64,000 bases of DNA from Natrinema sp046097095 (GCF_046097095.1 NZ_CP175698.1:1984001-2048000), one strand, 5' to 3'. Shown: positions 54,214 through 63,008, counted from the first letter of the stretch. The notes: generated from the letters alone by a model not told the origin. Program-made: numbers and translations.

Positions 54214-54233
54214 GACGTATGAAGACGTATGAA
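54214..54233. repeat. Short tandem direct repeat upstream of the transporter operon
   Basis: GACGTATGAA occurs twice in tandem in the gap (54121-54237) between the regulator gene and the transporter gene. It could be an operator half-site pair for the ribbon-helix-helix regulator, or chance. Confidence 0.35.
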
Positions 54234-54237
54234 CGTG

Positions 54238-54783
54238 TCAGTCCGCCGCCTGTTCGGTCACGATTACCTTCGATACGCCTTGCTCGATCCCGATATCCGT
54301 CGGTAATTCGACGGTGCTTCGCTCGATGAACCGTGTCATGAACCACCGAACGGCTTCCGAGGGAAAGACGAGATGGTAGACGCCCTCGCCCTCCCGTCGG
54401 ACGTCAAGGAAGCCACAGAACGACAGCCACTCGAGGAGATCGCCGACTTCCTCGAATCGGGTCGCGTACTCGTGGGCGTGATAGTCAGAGACGCGGTCGG
54501 CCGCCTCGACGAACGCCGGGTCAGGATCGCCGCTATCGTAGCAGTACTCGAGGAAGGCGTGCAGGAAGTCGACGTCCAGCAGGACGTGTTCTCCCGACGA
54601 GAGCATTCGATAATACTGTTCGAGATTGTCGCTTGGCTTCCCGCTTGCCGCCTCGAAGTTCGCCGCGTAGAACGTCAGGGCGCGGCGCACCACCTCGCTC
54701 TGTCCGTTCCCCGTCTCCGCGACGAGCGTCTCGAGCGCCGTCGTCGAATCGTCGTCGAGCGATACCGTCACGCGCTGTGTCAT
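54238..54783 (-). CDS. Ribbon-helix-helix regulator with extended C-terminal domain
   Basis: The 181-residue protein starts at the ATG at 54783 (the frame continues to 54819 but the upstream residues are not family-like). The N-terminal ribbon-helix-helix is clear: TQRVTVSLDDDSTTALETLV, then GNGQSEVVRRALTFYAANF. The rest is an alpha/beta domain (YYRMLSSGEHVLLDVDFLHA, LEWLSFCGFLDVRREGEGVY) found in many haloarchaeal RHH proteins. It is the first gene upstream of the NRAMP-hyuA-hyuB operon on the same strand, so it may regulate that operon; this is inference. Confidence 0.82.
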   Translation of the reverse strand: MTQRVTVSLDDDSTTALETLVAETGNGQSEVVRRALTFYAANFEAASGKPSDNLEQYYRMLSSGEHVLLDVDFLHAFLEYCYDSGDPDPAFVEAADRVSDYHAHEYATRFEEVGDLLEWLSFCGFLDVRREGEGVYHLVFPSEAVRWFMTRFIERSTVELPTDIGIEQGVSKVIVTEQAAD

Positions 54784-54854
54784 GGTAACGCAGGGGTGCC
54801 CGAGACGGGTATAGTTCACGCACTCGGCCGACCGACTCGGTTAGACGACCGATC

Positions 54855-55355
54855 TTATTCGGTCCGTAACTCGACGTCGAGGGTACCGTCCGCGACGGTC
54901 GCGACGTACATCGTCGCGCGGTCGGCGGGTGCCGCGCCGGTCGCGCTGCCCGGGTTGAGAATCCGAACGCCGTCGATGGTCGTGTCGACGACCTCGTGGG
55001 TGTGGCCCGCGACGGCGACCGCCTCGCCGTCCGGTACTTCGGCCCGGGCCGTTTCCGCGACCCGCTCATCCCAGCCGACCGGCGAGCCCGAGCCGTGTGT
55101 CACGACGAACGTCACGCCGCCGACCGCGAGCGTTTCGGCGCGTGGCGCGTCGATCGTCGGCGGATCGGTGTTACCGCGGACGGCGGTCAGATCGCCGTTT
55201 GCGAGCGAGGCGATCCGATCGCGAGCGCGCTTCGAGTCGAAGTCGCCCGCGTGGATCGCGTGATCGGCCCGCGCGAGTTCGTCGACGACCCAGTCGGGGA
55301 CCTCGCTCTCGCGGGAGGGAACGTGCGTGTCGGAGACGATCGCGACTCGTGGCAT
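54855..55355 (-). CDS. Metallophosphoesterase, YfcE/MJ0936 family
   Basis: The 166-residue calcineurin-like enzyme has the metal-binding motifs VAIVSDTHVPS (D-x-H), HAIHAGDFDS (GD), AVRGNTDPP (GN.D), FVVTHGSG and VAGHTHEVVDTT (GHTH). It probably hydrolyses phosphodiesters, substrate unknown. The ATG at 55355 was chosen because the residues after it are the family's first strand. It is divergently arranged with the Nudix-eIF2B gene, with 61 bases between starts. Confidence 0.93.
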   Translation of the reverse strand: MPRVAIVSDTHVPSRESEVPDWVVDELARADHAIHAGDFDSKRARDRIASLANGDLTAVRGNTDPPTIDAPRAETLAVGGVTFVVTHGSGSPVGWDERVAETARAEVPDGEAVAVAGHTHEVVDTTIDGVRILNPGSATGAAPADRATMYVATVADGTLDVELRTE

Positions 55356-55416
55356 GGACGGTTCTACGCCGTCCACTCCCGAAAGCGATTCCCTCCGCGC
55401 GCTCGTTCCCATACAC

Positions 55417-56817
55417 ATGAGCGACGGATTCGATGCGGACCGCGACGAGCGCGGGAACGACGGCACGGACGCGAGTCACGTCGTCACCGCGTTCCTCCGG
55501 AACCGCGGCGAGATCCTCCTGTTGTGTCGCAGCGACGCGGTCGGGACCTACGCGGGCCGGTGGGGCGGCGTCTCCGGCTTCGCCGAAGGCCGGCCGGACG
55601 AACAGGTTCTCGCGGAGATCCGCGAGGAAACGGGGCTCGAGGCCGCCGACGTCTCGCTCGTCCGATCCGGACGCCCCGTCGAGTTCGAAGACACCGAGCT
55701 CGAGCGCGAGTGGGTCGTCCATCCCTATCTGTTCGACTGCGAGACCCGCGATGTGACGTTGAGCGAGGAACACGACGCGTTCGCGTGGGTCGCCCCGACG
55801 ACGATCCTCGAGGGCGTCGGCGACGACCGCGAGACGGTGCCCAAACTGTGGACGGCCTACGAACGCGTCGCACCTGCGGTCCGGTCGATCGCGGCCGACG
55901 ACGAACACGGGGCCGCGTCTCTCTCCGTGCGCGCGCTCGAGGTACTGCGCGACCGAGCGGGGTTGCTCGTCGCCGAGCGTGCGAAGTTCGGTCCCGACCC
56001 GGAGGGCGAGCGGGACGAACTCGCGGCACTCGCCGGTCGCTTACTCGAGGCGCGGCCGTCGATGGCCGTCCTCCGCAATCGGGTAAATCGGGCGATGACC
56101 GAGGCCGACAGGGACGGGAACGCGGAGACCGGCGCACCCGCGGTTCTCGAGTCGTCGCTGTCGGGGATCGACCGCGCGCTGTCGGCCGACGAGGACGCCG
56201 CCCGGAACGCCGCCGAACGCCTCTCGGGGAGCGTCGCCACGCTCTCGCGGTCGGGGACCGTGCTCGAGGCGATTCGGGAGGGTGCGCCCTCGCGCGTCTT
56301 CGTCGCTGAATCGCGGCCGGCCCGCGAGGGGGTCGCCGTCGCCGAGGAACTGGCCGAGACGATCGACGGTGCCGTGACGGTCCACACCGACGCGGCGGTC
56401 GCGCACGTCCTCGCCCGCGAGGAGATCGACCGCGTCGTCGTCGGCGCGGACACCATCCTTCCCGACGGCTCCGTCGTGAACAAGACCGGCACGCGAGCGG
56501 TCGCGATCGCTGCCGACCGCGAGGGGATCCCGGTTTCAGTCGTGGCCGCGACGGACAAGGTCTCGACCCGCGAGGAGGTAAACCTCGAGTCGGGCGACCG
56601 GACCGCGGTCTACGACGGCGACGCCGCGATCGACACCCTGAATCCGACGTTCGATGTGTCGCCAGCCGACTGCGTGACCGATGTCGTCACCGAGCGCGGA
56701 GTCCTCGAGCCAGACGGGATCGAGGCCGTGGCCGCGGAGTTGCGTGGGCTCGAGGCGTGGCGCGACGGCGGCGCGGCGGGTCGGGAAACGACAGACCGAA
56801 ATCCCTCGAGGGAGTAG
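55417..56817 (+). CDS. Nudix hydrolase fused to an eIF2B-alpha/isomerase-like domain
   Basis: This 466-residue two-domain protein has a Nudix domain in residues about 15-150, with an incomplete box: GFAEGRPDEQVLAEIREETG fits GX5EX7REUXEEXGU from G to G, so it is probably active. Residues about 160-440 form an eIF2B-alpha-like Rossmann domain, with FVAESRPAREGVAVAEELAE, VVVGADTILPDGSVVNKTGT and VVAATDKVSTRE. Such domains include ribose-1,5-bisphosphate and methylthioribose-1-phosphate isomerases. The catalytic Asp (GAD) and the NKxGT loop are present. The fusion suggests nucleotide salvage: Nudix cleaves a nucleoside diphosphate derivative, the isomerase uses the ribose phosphate. This is inference. 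The ATG at 55417 is the first after the divergent gene. Confidence 0.88.
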   Translation: MSDGFDADRDERGNDGTDASHVVTAFLRNRGEILLLCRSDAVGTYAGRWGGVSGFAEGRPDEQVLAEIREETGLEAADVSLVRSGRPVEFEDTELEREWVVHPYLFDCETRDVTLSEEHDAFAWVAPTTILEGVGDDRETVPKLWTAYERVAPAVRSIAADDEHGAASLSVRALEVLRDRAGLLVAERAKFGPDPEGERDELAALAGRLLEARPSMAVLRNRVNRAMTEADRDGNAETGAPAVLESSLSGIDRALSADEDAARNAAERLSGSVATLSRSGTVLEAIREGAPSRVFVAESRPAREGVAVAEELAETIDGAVTVHTDAAVAHVLAREEIDRVVVGADTILPDGSVVNKTGTRAVAIAADREGIPVSVVAATDKVSTREEVNLESGDRTAVYDGDAAIDTLNPTFDVSPADCVTDVVTERGVLEPDGIEAVAAELRGLEAWRDGGAAGRETTDRNPSRE

Positions 56818-56963
56818 GCACAGACGGCGGCCGTGACGAAGAGTTACCCCCTCCGAGCCCCTTGTGACGAGGATCTTTCCCGAGCCGCCACCTTTCGTAC
56901 TCAGAGCCGAACCCGCCGTCCGAGGTGCAAACCTTCAACCTCGATTCGGCCGTAGCGCCATCC

Positions 56964-57893
56964 ATGGCATTCGAACTCGAGCGACTCGGAATTCACGAGT
57001 CCGTCGATGCGGTGTTTCCGTCCGAGGAACTCGCCGAGTACCTCGCCGACGTGCCGATCGAGGTCGCAGTGATCGGCGACGACGGAATCGCCGCCTGTGA
57101 CGCGGTCGTCACCCTCGAGCACCGCGCGGCGTTTCTCGAACTGGACTGGATTCACTCGATTCAGGCGGGCGTCGACCGGTTTCCGTTCGACGCACTCGCG
57201 GACCGCGGCGTAATTCTCACGAACAGCACGGGAATCCACGGTCGCAGCGTCGGCGAGACCGTCGCGGGCTATCTCCTCATGTTCGCCCGGCGGTTGCACG
57301 ATTACGTCGCGAACCAGCAAGAGCGGCGATGGGACCGCCCGGAGTGGGACGAGGCCTTTACCGTACCCGGGTCGACGGCCTGCGTCGTCGGCACCGGCAC
57401 CCTCGGCCGCGGCGTCGCCGAGACGCTGGGCGCGCTCGGGCTCCGCGTGACCGGCGTCCGCCGCTCCGGTGATCCCGTTCCGGGATTCGACGAAATCTAC
57501 GCGAGCGACCGGCTGCTCGAGGCCATTTCCGACGCCGAGTTCGTGATCGTCACCGTGCCGCTGACCGACGAGACTCATCATCTCTTCGACGCCGAGGCGT
57601 TCGCGGCCATGCGCGACGACGCCTACTTCGTGAACGTCGCTCGAGGACCGGTCGTCGACGAGCAGGCGCTGATCGCGGCGCTCGAGGCCGACGCCCTCGC
57701 CGGCGCGGCCCTGGACGTCTTCGAGGAGGAGCCCCTGCCCGAGGACTCGCCGCTGTGGGGGATGGACGAGGTCATTATTTCGCCCCATTGCGCGGCCTAC
57801 ACCCGCGATTACTTCCGAGACGTCGGCGAGATCGTCCACGAAAACGTCGACCGACTCGAGCGCGACGACGAATTGAAAAACAGGGTCGTCTGA
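56964..57893 (+). CDS. D-2-hydroxyacid dehydrogenase
   Basis: The 309-residue NAD(P)-dependent reductase has the family landmarks WIHSIQAGVDRFPFD, TNSTGIHGRSVGETVAGYLL, a nucleotide-binding VVGTGTLGRGVAETLGALGL, VNVARGPVVDEQALIAALEA with the substrate-binding Arg, ALDVFEEEPLPEDSPLWG with the active-site Glu, and VIISPHCAAYT with the catalytic His. I chose the ATG at 56964 rather than the longer GTG at 56925 because homologues I recall begin near the FELERLGIHESV segment. It stands alone between Nudix-eIF2B and engB genes. Substrate unknown (glycerate, glyoxylate or 2-oxoacids). Confidence 0.9.
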   Translation: MAFELERLGIHESVDAVFPSEELAEYLADVPIEVAVIGDDGIAACDAVVTLEHRAAFLELDWIHSIQAGVDRFPFDALADRGVILTNSTGIHGRSVGETVAGYLLMFARRLHDYVANQQERRWDRPEWDEAFTVPGSTACVVGTGTLGRGVAETLGALGLRVTGVRRSGDPVPGFDEIYASDRLLEAISDAEFVIVTVPLTDETHHLFDAEAFAAMRDDAYFVNVARGPVVDEQALIAALEADALAGAALDVFEEEPLPEDSPLWGMDEVIISPHCAAYTRDYFRDVGEIVHENVDRLERDDELKNRVV

Positions 57894-58104
57894 GCCGGTC
57901 GATCACCTCGTCTGAGCCAGTCGGCCACAGGTCGGTGGCCGGGCGCACGGCTCGAGTACCACGAGAGCCGTGTAACCCGGGGGAGGGCAGGCGCTCGCCA
58001 CATATTCACCGCGAGCGAGCCCGAAGGGCGAGCGAGCGGGCCGACGACTGACCCGAAACGCAGTGGAGGGGAAGGAGGAGTGCTTTTCATCAACGTTTTG
58101 CCGA

Positions 58105-58125
58105 GGGCGCGGCGGAGCCGCGCCC
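58105..58125. terminator. Strong GC-rich hairpin between converging genes
   Basis: A perfect 9-bp stem (GGGCGCGGC with GCCGCGCCC) and a 3-base loop lie between the convergent hydroxyacid dehydrogenase and engB genes. On either strand no long T-run directly follows, so termination is uncertain. The short runs of T at 58083-58087 and 58106 side are weak. The rest of 57894-58142 contains GAGCGAG-type imperfect repeats and no gene. Confidence 0.45.
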
Positions 58126-58142
58126 GCAGCGCAAAAGGTTGG

Positions 58143-58760
58143 CTAGAAGAACTTGAACAGATCGTCCCGATTCTGCTCGTGGAGGTGGCTCCGAACGGCC
58201 TCGTTGAGGGCCGTGATGCGACCCTGTTTGGCGCTGATGGGGGCGATGGTCTCTTGCCACTGCTTCCACGGCGGGTAGAGACCGAGCCGGTCGCAGAGTT
58301 CGTTCAGTCGCTCGTCGCGGTCGTCGACTTTGTCCATCTTGTTGACGGCGACGACCGTGGGAACCTCGAGGTCGCGCAGGAAGTGGAACATCTCGACGTC
58401 GTAGGGGATCTCGTCGGGGCCGGAGTGGCGGTCGATGATGTCGACGACACTCTTGCCGTCGACGACGAGGATTGCCACGAGAACGGTGTCGGCGTACTCC
58501 TCGAGATACCGGACGATGTCGGTCTTGATCTGCTCGCGGTGGTCCTCGTCGACGCCGCTCATGAAGCCGAAACCGGGGAGATCGGTGATGACAAAGTCCT
58601 CGGGAGCCCAGTCGTAGTGGTTGGGCGAGCGGGTGACGCCGGGTTTCCCCCCGGTGTCGAAGCTGTGGCCGGTCAGTTCGCGCATGAGCGTGGATTTCCC
58701 CACGTTCGAGCGGCCGACGAGGGCGACTTCGGCCTCCCGGTTCGGGCGGGTATCGAACAT
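58143..58760 (-). CDS. engB: EngB-type ribosome-biogenesis GTPase
   Basis: The 205-residue TRAFAC GTPase contains the P-loop GRSNVGKSTLMRELTGH, switch G2/G3 ITDLPGFGFMSG, and G4 VNKMDK with ISAKQG as G5. The layout and length fit EngB/YihA, a factor for large-subunit assembly in bacteria with archaeal relatives. It is the only gene on its strand between the dehydrogenase and the downstream membrane protein, with a start at the ATG at 58760. Confidence 0.95.
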   Translation of the reverse strand: MFDTRPNREAEVALVGRSNVGKSTLMRELTGHSFDTGGKPGVTRSPNHYDWAPEDFVITDLPGFGFMSGVDEDHREQIKTDIVRYLEEYADTVLVAILVVDGKSVVDIIDRHSGPDEIPYDVEMFHFLRDLEVPTVVAVNKMDKVDDRDERLNELCDRLGLYPPWKQWQETIAPISAKQGRITALNEAVRSHLHEQNRDDLFKFF

Positions 58761-58859
58761 AGACGCCCGTAGGGCGCTCCGGCCTTTATACGCATTGTAA
58801 CCGTTCGACCTGCGAGTGGCGACTCGAGGCCGGACTGCGTCGACCGAGGCGAGACCACG

Positions 58860-59333
58860 TTACACGCCCGTCGCGACGAACAGCCCGATCCCGAACGAGA
58901 CCGCGACGAGGAGGGCGATGCCGGCGAGGCGACGGCTCGAGGGCGTCCCCTCGAAATCGACGTGGCGGCTGTTTCGAGCGGTCTGGACGCCCAGCCAGGC
59001 CAGCGACGTACAGCCGACGAGCGTCGCCGCGGCGAAGAGTCGCGATTCGGTGTCGGCGGTGACGACCGCGGATCGAACCGCCGAGAGCGTGACGACGGCT
59101 GCAAGGACGACGTCACCGATTCCGACGAAGACGTTCCACGGGACATCTCGACCTCCGACGGTGACCGAATCGACGAATCCGCCGACGATCATGAGGATTG
59201 CCGCGAGAACGAACCCGACGAGGAAGGCACCGGCCAGCGGTCCGACGAGGACGCTCCAGCCGAAGACGGCGAGATAGGCACCGCTGAGTCCAAGCATGAC
59301 GATGCCTAACAGCGATGCAACCCGGCGCTTCAT
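58860..59333 (-). CDS. Four- to five-helix integral membrane protein
   Basis: This 157-residue protein has hydrophobic segments at about 8-27, 29-55, 67-90, 95-115 and 135-155, and a positively charged start (MKRRVASLLG). No enzyme motif is visible, and I do not recognise the family. It follows engB on the same strand with a 99-base gap, so a shared transcript is possible but not shown. Confidence 0.65.
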   Translation of the reverse strand: MKRRVASLLGIVMLGLSGAYLAVFGWSVLVGPLAGAFLVGFVLAAILMIVGGFVDSVTVGGRDVPWNVFVGIGDVVLAAVVTLSAVRSAVVTADTESRLFAAATLVGCTSLAWLGVQTARNSRHVDFEGTPSSRRLAGIALLVAVSFGIGLFVATGV

Positions 59334-59429
59334 ACGTGTAATCCACCGGGTTGGAATAAGTATGTTGCGAAGGTTGGTAATACCTAGCTGTGTCTTACTG
59401 CGACCCCTTGCGTGGGACGGAATGCCGCG

Positions 59430-59438
59430 GAATTATGA
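59430..59438 (+). promoter_or_regulatory. TATA-like box for the DUF389 gene
   Basis: AATTATGAC is centred about 29 bases upstream of the GTG at 59463, supporting that start and leaderless transcription. Confidence 0.45.
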
Positions 59439-59462
59439 CCCCCCGGTGTTTCACGTCGTACT

Positions 59463-60752
59463 GTGCGGCTCGTACAGCTGACGGTTCCCACGGGTAAGCG
59501 AGAGACGATCCTCGGGGCGCTCGACGATCGGGGGGTCGATTACGTCCTGACAGACGAGGACAGCAGCCGGGAGTACACGGCGGTCGTCTACTTCCCGCTG
59601 CCCGATGCGGCCGTGGAGCCAGTGCTCGACGAGCTACAGGACGTGGGGGTCGACGAAGACGCGTACACGGTCGTCGTCGACGCGGAGACGGTCGTCTCCC
59701 GGCGGTTTCAGTCGTTGCGCAAGGAGTACGAGACCGGCGATGTCGAGTCCGAGCGCATCTCGCGCCACGAGTTGCAGGCCGAAGCGGAGGATCTGACGCC
59801 GACGTTTCCTGTCTATGCGGTGATGACGATCATCAGTGCGATCGTCGCGACGGCCGGGCTGTTGCTCGACTCGCCGGCGGTCGTCGTCGGGTCGATGGTG
59901 ATCGCACCGCTGATCGGGCCGGCACTGGGTGCAAGCGTCGGGACGGTGATCGACGACGAGGAGCTGTTCGCCGAGAGCGTTACCTTCCAGATAATCGGCG
60001 TCGTCCTCGCGATCGGGGCCGCCGCGGTGTTCGCCGTGCTCGTTCGAATGACGAACATCGTCCCGCCGGGCCTGGTGTTGTCGAACGTCGGCGAGATCTC
60101 GGAGCGCCTCGCTCCCGACCTGCTCTCGCTGGTGATCGCACTCGGCGCGGGCGTCGCGGGGGTCGTGAGCATCGCGACGGGAACCTCCGTCGCGCTCGTC
60201 GGCGTGATGATCGCGGCGGCGCTAATTCCGCCCGCCGGCGTGGCGGGGATCACCCTCGCGTGGGGCCAGCCCGCGGCCGCCATCGGCGCGACGGTCCTCG
60301 TCCTCGTCAACCTGCTGTCGGTGAACCTCGCCGGTCTTCTGACGCTGTGGTACGCCGGTTACCGGCCGGAGAACCTGTTCCGAATGGGCGAGACCGAACA
60401 GCGCCTCCGTCAGCGAATCGTCGGGCTCGTCGCCATCGTTCTCATTTTCGCGGTGTTCCTCGGCGGTATCACCTACGCCTCCTACGAGGCGAGCAACTTC
60501 GAACAGGACGCTCGCGAAGAAATTGAGGCGACGCTCACGCAGGGGCAGTACGAAGAGTTCCAGTTGCTCGAGTTCGAGGTCGTGATGGGCGACGACTATC
60601 CGTTTCGGAGCCCCGAGACGGTCGTCGTGACGATCGGTGGGCCGTCGGACGAGTCGGTCCCGAGGCTGGCGGATATCCTGAGCAAGCGGATCAACCGCCA
60701 CGCCGACCAGTCCGTGACTGTCGAGGTCAGGTACGTCGTCGTCCTCGACTGA
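59463..60752 (+). CDS. DUF389 (TIGR00341-type) membrane protein
   Basis: The 429-residue protein has an N-terminal soluble domain (about 1-95, VQLTVPTGKRETILGALDDR) followed by about six hydrophobic segments with the family motif VVVGSMVIAPLIGPALGASV. A later motif is GTSVALVGVMIAAALIPPAG, matching DUF389 twin repeats, and the C-terminal 90 residues form a soluble domain. Function is unknown; members are widespread in archaea and bacteria. The GTG start is supported by the TATA box. Confidence 0.9.
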   Translation: MRLVQLTVPTGKRETILGALDDRGVDYVLTDEDSSREYTAVVYFPLPDAAVEPVLDELQDVGVDEDAYTVVVDAETVVSRRFQSLRKEYETGDVESERISRHELQAEAEDLTPTFPVYAVMTIISAIVATAGLLLDSPAVVVGSMVIAPLIGPALGASVGTVIDDEELFAESVTFQIIGVVLAIGAAAVFAVLVRMTNIVPPGLVLSNVGEISERLAPDLLSLVIALGAGVAGVVSIATGTSVALVGVMIAAALIPPAGVAGITLAWGQPAAAIGATVLVLVNLLSVNLAGLLTLWYAGYRPENLFRMGETEQRLRQRIVGLVAIVLIFAVFLGGITYASYEASNFEQDAREEIEATLTQGQYEEFQLLEFEVVMGDDYPFRSPETVVVTIGGPSDESVPRLADILSKRINRHADQSVTVEVRYVVVLD

Positions 60753-60846
60753 GCGGGGATGATGTGGGACAGCGCCGCGGGGAGTTCACCGCCGACCGGC
60801 CGGTAGGCATATCCCGTTTCCTGACGCTGGCTTTCGAACACGGAGA

Positions 60847-61299
60847 ATGGTCCGAGCCGCCGTCGCCCAGACGCTGCTGTTCATCGCCGCGGTGAGCGCC
60901 GCGGCCATGTTCGCCGGCACGATCGTCACGCAGTCCTCGCTGTTCGCTCAGTCGACCGCCGACGAGGCCGACCGGACGGTCGCGACGATCGACGCGGAGG
61001 TCGACGTCATCAACGACCCCGCGTCGGGTGCGACGTACGATGACACCGATGGGAAGGTCACGCTGTACGTCAAGAACATCGGCGGCGAGACGCTCGAGCC
61101 GGCCGCACTCGAGGTCGTCCTCGACGGGACGTACGTCGAGTCGAGCGCACGCTCGACGCGCGTCCTCACGTCCGGTGACGAGTGGCGAGTCGGGACGGTG
61201 CTCGAGGTGACGGTCGATCGATCGCTCGCGGCCGGCGAGCATCGGGCGCTCGTCACGATTCACGGCGCACGGGATCAGCTGGTGTTCGACGCCGGCTGA
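60847..61299 (+). CDS. FlaG-like archaellum-associated protein
   Basis: The 150-residue protein has an N-terminal hydrophobic helix (AVAQTLLFIAAVSAAAMFAG) followed by a beta-rich domain (VTLYVKNIGGETLEPAALEV, then EWRVGTVLEVTVDRSLAAGE). This matches archaellum stator-type FlaG or FlaF proteins, which extend from the membrane into the pseudoperiplasm. No archaellum genes lie nearby in the window, so it may be an orphan paralogue or a pilin-like protein. The ATG at 60847 fits the family's short N-terminus. Confidence 0.7.
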   Translation: MVRAAVAQTLLFIAAVSAAAMFAGTIVTQSSLFAQSTADEADRTVATIDAEVDVINDPASGATYDDTDGKVTLYVKNIGGETLEPAALEVVLDGTYVESSARSTRVLTSGDEWRVGTVLEVTVDRSLAAGEHRALVTIHGARDQLVFDAG

Positions 61300-61322
61300 C
61301 GGCGCTCGTCTTTCGGCCGCGA

Positions 61323-62306
61323 TTACCCGTCGAACGGTAACTCGGGTTCGTAATCGATCGCCTCGACGGCCGCCTCGAGCACCTCCTCGACGTTCTCGTC
61401 GGTCTCGACGCTCATGGTGTAATCGGCCGCGACGGCATCATCCAGTTCGGCTGGGTCGAAGCGGTCGGCCTTGTTCGCGACCGTCAGCACGGGCACGTCC
61501 TCGAACTGGGCCGCGATGGAGTCGCGGAGCTCGAGTTGCGAGCCGATCGGGTAGCCGCACTCTCCGGTGGGGTCGACCATCACGAGCATGCAGTCTGCGA
61601 GGTGTTCGACCGCGCTGACGGCCTGGGATTCGATCTCGTTTCGCTCCTCTGGCGGGCGGTCGAGCAGGCCGGGTGTGTCGACGATCTGGTAACGGAGGTG
61701 ATCTCGCTCGAAGTGCCCCAGGCCGATCCCCTTCGTGGTGAACGGGTACGAGGCGGTTTCGCCGCGCGCGCTAGTGACGCCGTTGACGAACGACGATTTC
61801 CCGACGTTCGGGTAGCCGGCGACGACGATCGTCGGCTCGTCGGGGTTGATGTCGGGCAGGTCCCGCAGGTCGTTGCGCGACTCGTTGATATACAGCAGTT
61901 CGTCGTCGATCTGCTCGACGATGTCGGCTAAGCGGGCGAATGCCTGTTTGCGGTGCTTTCGCGCGGTGTCCACGTCGGTCTTGCGCAGTCGCGGCTGGTA
62001 CTCCTCGTGGATCTCGCGGGCCTTCCGGCTGGCCCACATCACCTCCGAGAGGCTCTGACGGAGCCGGTCGACGTCGACGATCGCGTCCGCCAACTCGTAG
62101 TAGAAGGGGTGAGCGTCGTACTCGAAGTCCGGCCACGCCGTCACCACGTTCTCTAAGTTGTCGGAGATGATGTTGGCTGCCGTCTGGAGCATCGACTGCT
62201 GGGCCTCGAGGCCGCCCTTGGCCTTGCCGGCCCGCGCCGCCCGCGAAAACGCCTTGTCGATCAGCTCTTCCGACGTGGGCGTCGTCGGAAGGTCTTCGAA
62301 AATCAT
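61323..62306 (-). CDS. NOG1-type GTPase
   Basis: The 327-residue GTPase contains an N-terminal helical NOG1 region (IFEDLPTTPTSEELIDKAFS and onward) followed by the G domain: P-loop GYPNVGKSSFVNGVTSARGE, G3 DTPGLLDRPPEERNEIES and G4 NKADRFDPAEL. The start ATG at 62306 was preferred to the one at 62312, as haloarchaeal homologues begin with MIFE. NOG1 proteins act in large ribosomal subunit assembly. Confidence 0.93.
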   Translation of the reverse strand: MIFEDLPTTPTSEELIDKAFSRAARAGKAKGGLEAQQSMLQTAANIISDNLENVVTAWPDFEYDAHPFYYELADAIVDVDRLRQSLSEVMWASRKAREIHEEYQPRLRKTDVDTARKHRKQAFARLADIVEQIDDELLYINESRNDLRDLPDINPDEPTIVVAGYPNVGKSSFVNGVTSARGETASYPFTTKGIGLGHFERDHLRYQIVDTPGLLDRPPEERNEIESQAVSAVEHLADCMLVMVDPTGECGYPIGSQLELRDSIAAQFEDVPVLTVANKADRFDPAELDDAVAADYTMSVETDENVEEVLEAAVEAIDYEPELPFDG

Positions 62307-62388
62307 GTCCACGGATAGAACGCGTGACCATAAAAGCGCGTCCGTTGGCCGCCGCGAGCTTATGTCCGCCGCCGTCCTACGGTCTCGT

Positions 62389-62760
62389 ATGACAGACTGG
62401 CGCGCCGTCTTCGTCGGGTTCGTCGTCGCGACCGTCCTCGGGATCGTCGGGCTGGTCCTCCCGGGTATCGGCCAGCTCGCGGCCGGACTGCTCGGCGGTT
62501 TCGTCGCGGGCTACATGGCCGGCGGCGGGCTCGGCAGCGGCTTCTGGCACGGCCTGCTCGCCGGTTCGCTCGGCGGAATTATCGGCGGCCTCCTCATCGG
62601 TGTCGCCGTCGGCGTCGCCGGCCTCGCGCTCGGCCCGCTCGGCGGTGCCATCACGGGCGCGGCCGGTATCGGCATCTTCCTGCTCGCCGTCGTGATTTCG
62701 ATCGTAATGGCCATAGAAAGCGCGGTCGCCGGCGCGGTCGGTGCCGCGGTCAGTGAGTGA
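62389..62760 (+). CDS. DUF5518-like small membrane protein
   Basis: The 123-residue protein is mainly hydrophobic with Gly-rich helices (FVGFVVATVLGIVGLVLPGI, LLGGFVAGYMAGGGLGSGFW, GSLGGIIGGLLIGVAVGVAG and a fourth). The Gly-zipper composition is typical of haloarchaeal DUF5518 proteins. The ATG at 62389 was preferred over the earlier in-frame ones, which overlap the NOG1 gene's 5' end on the opposite strand. Confidence 0.78.
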   Translation: MTDWRAVFVGFVVATVLGIVGLVLPGIGQLAAGLLGGFVAGYMAGGGLGSGFWHGLLAGSLGGIIGGLLIGVAVGVAGLALGPLGGAITGAAGIGIFLLAVVISIVMAIESAVAGAVGAAVSE

Positions 62761-62807
62761 CTCCTGTCCGAACCATTACAACGGCCGGCTCTGATCCTCC
62801 ATCCGTC

Positions 62808-62993
62808 GTGTCGCCTTCCGTCTTCGATCCGCGACTCGAGTCCGTCACGTCGAGGAACTGGTCGACCGCAATGCGGACCGACAGGTGGATGGCCCACTGT
62901 CTCGAGCAACGCGAGGACAACGGGCTGGTCCGTCCCGACTCCCGATACGTCGGGGCGACGGACCGCGAGTGGACGCCCGTCGCAAAGCGCTGA
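62808..62993 (+). CDS. Small haloarchaeal protein, 61 residues
   Basis: I used the GTG at 62808, which has an ACCATTACAA box about 32 bases upstream, instead of the GTG at 62757 that overlaps the preceding gene. The product begins MSPSVFDPRLESVTSRNWST and has a helical middle (DRWMAHCLEQREDNGLVRPD) with a WTPVAKR end. I do not recognise a family. Codon use looks native. Confidence 0.5.
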   Translation: MSPSVFDPRLESVTSRNWSTAMRTDRWMAHCLEQREDNGLVRPDSRYVGATDREWTPVAKR

Positions 62994-63008
62994 CCTTGGT
63001 TCGGTCGC

